Source: Clostridiales bacterium
GTDB lineage: Bacteria; Bacillota; Clostridia; Lachnospirales; WQUN01
NCBI GenBank assembly: GCA_031269465.1
Contig: JAISZB010000171.1
Span: 1-35,306 of the forward strand
DNA length: 35,306 bases
Direction of reading: 5' to 3'
A model generated the notes under the pieces. It made no database searches, had not been told where the DNA came from, and saw nothing but the letters and a program-made list of their open reading frames with translations. The position numbers were made by a program, and so were the translations under genes. Of the stretch, positions 15,413-21,695 are shown in pieces (the first letter of the stretch is position 1; each line of letters starts with the position of its first letter).

Positions 15413-15471
15413 GCAGGCGTGATTTGATGTAATCCGCCGAGATTAAATGTTCGACACCTTTCATCATTGGT

Positions 15472-15510
15472 GGTGAAGCGCAACGTCATAGGGGTTCACA
15501 GCAAAAATCA
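15472..15510 (+). repeat. Copy 2 of the GGTGAAGCGCARCGTCATAGGG motif
   Basis: GGTGAAGCGCAACGTCATAG, followed by GG and GTTCACAGCAAAAATCA. It lies 60 bp after a palindromic repeat, the same arrangement as at 8682-8720, suggesting that both are remains of one compound element. Confidence 0.55.
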
Positions 15511-15709
15511 ATATGCTGCTTTGGCTTTAGAGTTTAAGAAAAGCATTCGCCAAATAACTCTCTCATAATTAATTATGCACTATATATTTCTTGATTTCAA
15601 TATAAAAGCAATTGGAATGCTAAAATTAAAGGATAGAAAATGGAGGAAAATCTACATATAGGCAGTATTTTGTAAAATTGTAAAAAGAGAATAATATTGG
15701 CAACTAATG

Positions 15710-15815
15710 AATTTATTTACTATACATCAAGTGCGAAATACCGATATCAATCGCGCCTTGAAAGCAATAAAACTCCAAATTATATGTACATTGGCTGCGA
15801 AAGGCTTGCAGCTTG
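15710..15815. repeat. Diverged palindromic intergenic repeat
   Basis: Recognised by CAAGTGCGAAATACCGATAT, then CAATCGCGCCTTGAAAGC, AACTCCAAATTATATGTAC and GGCTGCGAAAGG. Terminal arms are poorly conserved. Confidence 0.55.
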
Positions 15816-15910
15816 ACGCAGTAAACGGAGGGCCGGAGCGGTATCGGCGCTTGCAAATCAACAAGAAGAAAAGCGCTCTCATTCGCCTCTGCTTCATTTT
15901 GCTGCATATG

Positions 15911-15947
15911 AAAAGCCGACCCGCCCAAATGCTGGGAGGGTCGGGTT
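15911..15947 (-). terminator. Terminator of the large toroid/DUF4430/SLH gene
   Basis: Minus strand: CCCGACCC pairs with GGGTCGG, with an inner CCC/GGG, followed by CTTTT. It lies 5 bp beyond the stop codon. Confidence 0.75.
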
Positions 15948-15951
15948 ATTG

Positions 15952-18900
15952 TCAGGCAAGAAAATTCTCAATGAAATTCATAATAAGCATTGCGGCTTCA
16001 GCGCGCGTTGCGGTGCTGCCAGGAGCTAATTCAGTCAGCGTGCGGCCCAGTACCACTCCTTGCGCTACAGCCCACGACATGGCGGCTTCTGCCCAAGGTG
16101 AAATGCTCTCAGCGTCGACATAGCGTGAAAGATCAGCCGTCCTGCTCACATCTACGCCTTTTAGCGCTGCATAGCTGTATAGAATCGCAAGAAGTTGCTC
16201 ACGCGTTATGGCATCGTCCGGTCCGAAGCGTCCGTCGCCATAGCCATGTACAATGCCAGCTTCGCTTGCCCATGAGATAGCTTGAGTATACCACTTGCCT
16301 TCGACCACATCGCTAAACGGAAGCGAGCCTGAAAATGCCAAGCCTTCGTAGCGGTGCAGGATGGCTGCCAGCATGGCTCGCGTCAAGTTGGCATTCGGCT
16401 CGAAGCCCTTGCCCGTGCCTACCATCAAACCGTTTGCGGTGACATAGCTCACAGCGCTATAGAACCAGTCAGTCCGAGATATGTCGTTGTAAGGGCTGAT
16501 CCAGTCTGGGGCTTCTTCTAAAGGCAGGGCGTCTTCCTCTTCTTCAATTTCAATCTCCGCCTCCAGTTCGATGTCTCCGATCGAGTTTTCATCAAAATAT
16601 CCGCCGCCGCCTCCGCTTCCGGGAGGAGACAGCTGTCCGCTACCTACTTCCTTAGTATAATCGTCCGTATAGAACCAGGCGACATTATCGCCGTTAATTA
16701 GCAATCGTTCCCGGTATCCTACTCGCGAGATTACGCCGTTGACTCTGTACATCCAACCGCTGTAAGGCCCATTGTCAAATTCGGACAGGCCGTTTATCAT
16801 GCTGATGTAGTTTCCTCCGCTTTTTGAAGTGAAACTGAGGCCAGCCGCCTCAAGTCGCGCATCGGTGAGATCTTTTACCGTGGAACCCCGTGGAAGAGTC
16901 ACGCTAATTCGCGGAATCCAAACTTCAGAGTTATGCGCTCCGTTCAGCCCAGAAAGTGAAAATGAAACGGTGATGTCTGTGGAAACCGCAGGCTCTTTAG
17001 GCGTCAAGGCGCTTAATGAGGCCAATAGAGCGGAGCTTGCTGCATCTACCTGCTCTTGAGTAGCAGTTGGATTTGCCGACACGAGCTTGGCTGCAGAGAG
17101 TTTTTCAAGCATCGCATTCCAACTGTCGCTTGAATAGTCCGCTTCGCTTTTCGATTCAGCGGATGCTATCGCTTCATTTAATGCGGCTTTGCCTGCAGGC
17201 GACGTTTCACCGCCGCCTGCGTCAGACATATCATACAGGCTGCTCTTATTTTTCATGTAGCGATCATACGCCGCCAATGCGCAGGCAGCCTGTTCAGTTG
17301 TCATTGCATTTACTCTGCCGCTTCTTAGAAAGGAGCCAGATGCTTCATCCCTATATGTTAAGAGTCTGTCTACATAGATTGAAGCATCCCGCCCAAGAGC
17401 CGAGAAGGCGATAATGATCTGAGCGTTGCCTTCAGCATCGCTTGCAGCCTGTCTTTCAAGCCAGGCGACTGCGTTGTCTACAGCTTCCTTAACGGATGGA
17501 TCTGCATAATGCTTGGCTAGCGCCTGCACCGCCATGGCAGTCTCATCCACAGACGAGACTGGACTCAAGCCCCAGCCGCCGTCTGAATGCTGCTTGTCCG
17601 CGATGGCGGCTGCATACTGCGTGGAATCGCCTTCATAAGGTTTTGAGTCTAAGGCAATAAGGGCGTAAATGTCTGCAAAGATCGTTTGGTTGCCTGCGAT
17701 TCTGGCATCTGTCGGCACGTAGTATCTAAACGCTTCCGTGAGGTCTGTTCCCTCGTAATCGGAAGCATCCAATCCCATTGCCGTAAGAGCAAGCGTGATG
17801 CGTTCATAGTCAGTCCAAGCGGTTGCTTCCGCGCCCGACGCAAGCGTTTCGTCCAGAGCCTCCAGGTATTTGCCGTACCAAGCGTCATCGGCAATTCCAG
17901 CCCGAGAAAGAGCTAAAACCGCCCATTCACCGCCGGCGCTGGCAAAGGATGGATTTGGTGTGTTTGCGCGAATCCACGCCAATGCGTCCCGAAGAGCAAC
18001 TTCATAGTCAACAGGTTCTGGCGGGTTTTCAGCTTCTGAATCTTCAAGGGCGTCTATGGCATCTATAAGAATCTGCAATGCCTCGTCAATGTCAACTTGA
18101 GCAGCTGTTTGGTTGCTATAGACTCTCAGCGCATCCGCCAAAGCATTTTCAAGAGAGTTCCAGCTCTCGGGCGTGTAATTGGTTTGAGACAAGCTTTGAG
18201 CTTGGCTTATCATATCATGAAGAGCCGCTTTATCAGTTGCGATTGGAGCGCTGGCCTCCGTAACGGTGACGACGAGCCAGGGGGACATGAGGGGGGACAT
18301 GTTCTCGCCGTCGACGTCGATGGCGGAGAGTATGTACGTGCCTGGGGAGTCGAAGCGGAGCAGGGCCTCGCCGGCCTCGCTCGTCACGGCCAGCGGCTCG
18401 CCGAAGTATCCCGCGCCGTCAGAGACCTCGACCGGGACGATCCCGGCGCCGTCGACCAGAACCTCCTCGGCGCCGTAGTCCTCGCCGAAGATGGCGAAAA
18501 AGAGGCCCGCTACGGAGAGGGAGAACTCCTCGCCCGCCTCGACCGCGAGTTCGGACGCCTTCTCGCCGCCGATCTCGAACCAGGCGCGGGTGTCAGAGTA
18601 GTACGCCGTATCCTGGATGGAGAACAGCTCGACCGAAGATCCTCCGCCGAGCTCTATCTCGCCCGCGGGGAAGTCCGGCATGAGATCGTCGACGAAGAAG
18701 ACGAAGCTGCCGCTCCCGTCGCCCATGAAGCTGTTCAGGAACCCGCTTTGATCCACCGCAAGGCAGGAGGACAGATCCTCGTCGCCGAAGACTGCGATGT
18801 GCGCGGCCACGATCGCGTCCAGGGCGCTGACCGAGGCGCCGCCGAACGAGTCCTCGAAGCCGTGCCGCTCTGACAGGCCGGAATCCACCGAGAAATCGCG

Positions 18901-19071
18901 GGGGGCGATGATGAATCCGCTGTCGTCCGCCTGGTAGGAGATAGTGACGATAATGGAACTGGCTGAATCATCCGCATATGCTGCCTGCGGCAAAAGAGAC
19001 AGAATTATTAGCGCGGCTAGGAACAGGGAGAAAAAGTGCGTCGCGCACTTTTTCAAGTGAGAAATAGACAT
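15952..19071 (-). CDS. S-layer-anchored alpha/alpha-toroid + DUF4430 protein (transcobalamin-like)
   Basis: About 1039 residues from ATG 19071 (AGGAG upstream; a longer in-frame reading to 19254 lacks one). Order: signal peptide (1-33); a unique N-domain (about 37-273) encoded by very GC-rich DNA; a FIVAR-like helical repeat (NYTPESWNSLENALADA). Next is an alpha/alpha toroid of the prenyltransferase/squalene-cyclase fold (GGEWAVLALSRAGI, SDGGWGLSP, DETAMAVQALAKHY), then a second FIVAR (DYSSDSWNAMLEKL). DUF4430 follows (GPYSGWMYRVNGV, GDNVAWFYTDDYTKEVG), then an acidic linker and three SLH repeats for cell-wall attachment. Toroid plus DUF4430 is the architecture of intrinsic factor/transcobalamin. 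The neighbouring ECF transporter and cobalamin riboswitch support corrinoid capture. Ligand binding itself is inference. Confidence 0.85.
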   Translation of the reverse strand: MSISHLKKCATHFFSLFLAALIILSLLPQAAYADDSASSIIVTISYQADDSGFIIAPRDFSVDSGLSERHGFEDSFGGASVSALDAIVAAHIAVFGDEDLSSCLAVDQSGFLNSFMGDGSGSFVFFVDDLMPDFPAGEIELGGGSSVELFSIQDTAYYSDTRAWFEIGGEKASELAVEAGEEFSLSVAGLFFAIFGEDYGAEEVLVDGAGIVPVEVSDGAGYFGEPLAVTSEAGEALLRFDSPGTYILSAIDVDGENMSPLMSPWLVVTVTEASAPIATDKAALHDMISQAQSLSQTNYTPESWNSLENALADALRVYSNQTAAQVDIDEALQILIDAIDALEDSEAENPPEPVDYEVALRDALAWIRANTPNPSFASAGGEWAVLALSRAGIADDAWYGKYLEALDETLASGAEATAWTDYERITLALTAMGLDASDYEGTDLTEAFRYYVPTDARIAGNQTIFADIYALIALDSKPYEGDSTQYAAAIADKQHSDGGWGLSPVSSVDETAMAVQALAKHYADPSVKEAVDNAVAWLERQAASDAEGNAQIIIAFSALGRDASIYVDRLLTYRDEASGSFLRSGRVNAMTTEQAACALAAYDRYMKNKSSLYDMSDAGGGETSPAGKAALNEAIASAESKSEADYSSDSWNAMLEKLSAAKLVSANPTATQEQVDAASSALLASLSALTPKEPAVSTDITVSFSLSGLNGAHNSEVWIPRISVTLPRGSTVKDLTDARLEAAGLSFTSKSGGNYISMINGLSEFDNGPYSGWMYRVNGVISRVGYRERLLINGDNVAWFYTDDYTKEVGSGQLSPPGSGGGGGYFDENSIGDIELEAEIEIEEEEDALPLEEAPDWISPYNDISRTDWFYSAVSYVTANGLMVGTGKGFEPNANLTRAMLAAILHRYEGLAFSGSLPFSDVVEGKWYTQAISWASEAGIVHGYGDGRFGPDDAITREQLLAILYSYAALKGVDVSRTADLSRYVDAESISPWAEAAMSWAVAQGVVLGRTLTELAPGSTATRAEAAMLIMNFIENFLA
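19030..19054 (-). promoter_or_regulatory. Terminator-like hairpin within the first codons of the large surface gene
   Basis: GAAAAAGTGCG (19030-19040) and CGCACTTTTTC (19044-19054) form a perfect 11-bp stem with a 3-nt loop, about 17-41 nt after the ATG, inside the signal-peptide codons. On the minus strand it ends in a T5 run and so resembles an intrinsic terminator or attenuator. Confidence 0.5.
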
Positions 19072-19149
19072 AGTATTCTCCTTTTTTCTATAAATTAGAG
19101 TAAAAGAACACTCCTTATGCTGTTTTGAAAAAAGAGCTGAAAAGTTTTT

Positions 19150-19290
19150 GTCATATGCAGATTTACAGTCGAATGCAACCGTTTTGGAGTTTGACAGCCA
19201 ACTGACTCTGGCATTCTTAATGCATGATGCAGCGCTTTCAAGCCGCATAATCAAGATTCAATTAGGCGGTAGCATCTTCAAATCATATAT
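19150..19290. repeat. Diverged palindromic repeat between the two toroid genes
   Basis: Left TGCAGATTTACAGTCGAATG followed by CGTTTTGGAGTTTGACAGCC; right CATAATCAAGATTCAATT and CAAATCATATATG. It lacks the usual GCGAAATGCC core. It fills most of the 302-bp gap 19072-19373; no terminator was seen between the two genes. Confidence 0.6.
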
Positions 19291-19373
19291 GACTGACAGA
19301 TATTTCCAACTCTTATGCTGCACTGCGCAAGCGCTCTCTGCAGAATAAGGCATCGCTTCATCTTTACAAGCAG

Positions 19374-21053
19374 CTATATAAGCTTCGCCAAGCGCAGCAT
19401 TCTGTAGAGCATTTCCGCTATTTCAGAGCGTTTGACGGGGAGCTTGGAATTAATATTCAAATCGTTTTGAGAAAGCAAGCCGCTCTTATAGCAAAAAGCG
19501 AAGGATGCCCTCGACCATTCCGATGTTGTCCGATAATCCCCAAATTGCGCCAATATGTCGCGAATTTCTGTTTCTGACATCTTTATGTCCAGGCCGCACA
19601 ATTTGGATGCCCTTGCAATCATAGCGGCCGCCTCTTCACGGTTTATGGTGCCGTCTGGCTTGAACTCCGCCTCCGAAACGCCGCTGGCAATCTCGTAGTA
19701 ATATGCAGTTCCCACCCCTGCGAAGTACCACGCGCCAGAGGAGACATCCCTGAACGCGTATGCCGGCCGTGCGGGCAACCCCAGTCCGCGAGTGATGATA
19801 ACCGCGAATTCCGCTCGGGTCATATTCGCATCCGGACGAAACAGCGAGTCGGTCATGCCGCTTATAATGCCTCGTTCAGCCAATGCCTCTATCGCCTCTT
19901 TGCTGGAGCTGGCTTGGATATCCGCAAAGGTTTTTCCCTGCGAAGCTATCGGCATAGGAGAAACATCAGCGTTTTTCCCGGGCAGCCCGCTTGGGGGGGA
20001 TATTTTCGAAGGCTCTGCGGATGCTTTTGGCGCTGCTGTTGGATTTGGCTCTTGCGCTTGCCTCGCAGCATCGGACATGCGATACAAGCTGGATTTGCCC
20101 TCGGCTGCTCGCTTTGCCGCAGCCAAGCCGTACAAGGCTTGCTCTGTAGACATTAGGCTTTCGCCATATCCGCCTGATGCATGATTGAAGCTGCCGTCAG
20201 AGTTTTGGTATGAAAGGATATTGTCTACTAATGTATAGCCGTTTTTCACAAACCGAGGATCATCTGCGGATATTGACAATTCGCACAGGGCAATGAGCAC
20301 TTGAACTACGCTTTCGGACGTTTCGTCCTCACTGCGGGCGTAGCCGCCGTCCGACTCCTGAAAGGCTGATAAAAACGCCAATGCTCTGTCAGTAGCGGCT
20401 TTCACGCCGGCATTGCCTTGGTATTTAGCCAGCGCTTGCAAAGCCATGCCCGTAATATCGGGATCAGAGCTATCTTCAGACAGGACCCAGCCGCCGTCCG
20501 AAAGTTGGCGGCGCAAGATTTCACGGACATAGAGATCCCTTGTCGCTTGCGTCTGGGCCGTTGGGTTTTGCGCAATGGCGTAACGATTGCTATCAAGGGC
20601 GATTAGCGCCCAAATGGCGCCGTTTATGCCTTGCCACACGGTTTTGTCATAATCGCCCAGCGGCAGCGTGAGATCATACCCTGCAACGTTTGAGGGATCA
20701 TATCCCGCAGCGGTCAGCGATAAAATGACGCGTGAATACTCGGTGTACTTATAGTCATGCAAAACGCCTTGCCGCTGTCTCACGTATTCCTCCACAGCGG
20801 AGTAATATTTAGCGTAATATGCTTCAGGCACTTGAACTCCGCTGCGGGCAAGGCCGATTATCGCCCATTCACCGCCTTCCGAGCCGATTGCAGGCGATTC
20901 TACGCTTTGCATCAAGTAAGCCGCCGCCTTGTCGATGGCATTGTCTAAATCAGTTTTGCTTGCAGCGCCAGCCACGGGGGCGTTTGCAGCCAAAGACAGG
21001 ATCAGCGCCAGGAAAAGCGCAGTAAAACGATGGATTCTTGTTCTCATTGCCAT
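19374..21053 (-). CDS. S-layer-anchored alpha/alpha-toroid protein
   Basis: A 559-residue secreted protein with signal peptide (FTALFLALILSLAANAPVAGA). A prenyltransferase/squalene-cyclase-type toroid covers about residues 35-330, with repeats such as GGEWAIIGLARSGV, LSDGGWVLSEDSSDPDITGM, QESDGGYARSEDE and NSDGSFNHASGG. A Pro/Ala-rich linker and two to three SLH repeats (FRPDANMTRAEFAVIITRGL, FKPDGTINREEAAAMIARAS) complete it. It is clearly paralogous to the toroid of the 15952 gene (shared GGEWA and KSSLY.MSDA) but has no DUF4430. A GAGGAG precedes the ATG. A cobalamin riboswitch lies upstream on the same strand, followed by a repeat and a terminator-like hairpin. Probable role: cell-surface capture of a corrinoid together with a DUF4430 partner (inference). 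Confidence 0.85.
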   Translation of the reverse strand: MAMRTRIHRFTALFLALILSLAANAPVAGAASKTDLDNAIDKAAAYLMQSVESPAIGSEGGEWAIIGLARSGVQVPEAYYAKYYSAVEEYVRQRQGVLHDYKYTEYSRVILSLTAAGYDPSNVAGYDLTLPLGDYDKTVWQGINGAIWALIALDSNRYAIAQNPTAQTQATRDLYVREILRRQLSDGGWVLSEDSSDPDITGMALQALAKYQGNAGVKAATDRALAFLSAFQESDGGYARSEDETSESVVQVLIALCELSISADDPRFVKNGYTLVDNILSYQNSDGSFNHASGGYGESLMSTEQALYGLAAAKRAAEGKSSLYRMSDAARQAQEPNPTAAPKASAEPSKISPPSGLPGKNADVSPMPIASQGKTFADIQASSSKEAIEALAERGIISGMTDSLFRPDANMTRAEFAVIITRGLGLPARPAYAFRDVSSGAWYFAGVGTAYYYEIASGVSEAEFKPDGTINREEAAAMIARASKLCGLDIKMSETEIRDILAQFGDYRTTSEWSRASFAFCYKSGLLSQNDLNINSKLPVKRSEIAEMLYRMLRLAKLI

Positions 21054-21194
21054 GGTCGATCTCCTCGCTTGTTGTGGATGAAGCTCTAGCGCAGCCAGTC
21101 TTAAATGCGTTGCAGTGCTATTTGGCTATGAATAAGCATTTTACAGTCTAATAGCATATGGCGCAATTAAGAGCGGCAGCACTGGCAACACACG

Positions 21195-21230
21195 TAAAAA
21201 CACGCCCTGCCGATGACGACAGGGCGTGTA
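21195..21230 (-). terminator. Strong terminator between riboswitch/ECF region and toroid gene
   Basis: ACACGCCCTG (minus) pairs perfectly with CAGGGCGTGT, followed by TTTTTACG. It lies after the ECF gene and the riboswitch and before the toroid gene. It could end the ECF transcript or act as a second attenuator for riboswitch transcripts. Confidence 0.75.
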
Positions 21231-21271
21231 TGATACACACTCATCGCTTCGTATCGGGGAAGCAATTGATT

Positions 21272-21364
21272 TATACTGATTCAGCCAAACGCTCCATGCT
21301 TTTAACTTGATTATCCAATTTCAAGGTATCAAGATTAAAATCAGGAACGTGCAAATCAGTTATA
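21272..21364. repeat. Short palindromic repeat between riboswitch terminator and toroid gene
   Basis: TATACTGATTCAGCCAAACG at the left, AACTTGATTATCCAATTTC in the middle, GTGCAAATCAGTTATA at the right. About 93 bp, with the inner core deleted. Confidence 0.75.
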
Positions 21365-21370
21365 AGGACG

Positions 21371-21410
21371 AAAAAATGAGGGCGATTTTAATAAAATCGT
21401 TTCATTTTTT
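21371..21410 (-). terminator. Intrinsic terminator of the cobalamin riboswitch
   Basis: Minus strand: AAAAAATGA..CGATTTTA pairs with TTAAAATCG..TCATTTTTT, followed by CG. It directly follows the B12-box part of the aptamer. An alternative AGGGC/GCCCT pairing between the aptamer end and the terminator right arm could act as antiterminator. Confidence 0.75.
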
Positions 21411-21512
21411 ACAGCCCTTGATGGCAACGTATCTGACTTATCGGTTTGCGCATATAAAAGCGCACCGCTTCACAGTGACCCGCTCGCGAGGAATTTCACC
21501 TCATTCCGTTAT
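21411..21512 (-). ncRNA. Cobalamin riboswitch
   Basis: On the minus strand the segment reads GAGGTGAAATTCCTCGCGAG, then CGGGTCACTGTGAAGCGG and a small GTGCGC..GCGCAAAC hairpin, and finally AAGTCAGATACGTTGCC. This matches the conserved skeleton of B12 aptamers: GGTG.GAA.TCC, then a C.G.CACTGTGA box, then the B12 box AGTCAGGATAC.TGCC, in the right order and spacing. A promoter lies directly upstream and an intrinsic terminator directly downstream. Expected behaviour is to stop transcription when cobalamin is plentiful. The first gene after it on this strand is the toroid/SLH gene at 21053. Confidence 0.88.
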
Positions 21513-21516
21513 TTTT

Positions 21517-21544
21517 ATTATACACTTTGTCTTCACTGTGTCAA
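21517..21544 (-). promoter_or_regulatory. Promoter of the cobalamin riboswitch transcript
   Basis: TTGACA (21544-21539) and TATAAT (21522-21517) on the minus strand, spacer 16 bp. Both hexamers are perfect consensus. Confidence 0.85.
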
Positions 21545-21562
21545 TTGCTTTTTCATCTCCCT

Positions 21563-21694
21563 GATATGCTTATTCGCAATCAAATGAGCCGATTTTGGAG
21601 CTTGATAATCCATTTTCAAGGCGCGGTTGATATCGTCATTTCGCGCTATTTGTATAATCCAGCCTCGGAATCTGATCTTATGCAAATCAGCATA
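21563..21694. repeat. Palindromic repeat abutting the ECF gene stop codon
   Basis: Left ATATGCTTATTCGCAATCAA, arms TTTTGGAGCTTGATAATCC and TGTATAATCCAGCCTCGG, core GCGCGGTTGATATCGTC and ATTTCGCGC, terminus TGCAAATCAGCATA. It ends 1-2 bp outside the TAA of the ECF fusion gene. Confidence 0.8.
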
Positions 21695-21695
21695 T

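Larger units (their letters stand above)
15179..15910. other. Gene-free interval with two palindromic repeats
   Basis: Holds a repeat at 15282-15412, the second copy of the GGTGAAGCGCARCGTCATAGGG motif at 15472-15510, and an AT-rich stretch at 15540-15700. A diverged repeat follows at about 15710-15815. No supported gene. Confidence 0.5.

Noticed and set aside
18097..18873. 258-codon plus-strand frame
   Set aside because: It is antisense to the GC-rich N-domain of the large surface protein; its openness reflects codon bias of that gene, and it has no start signals.
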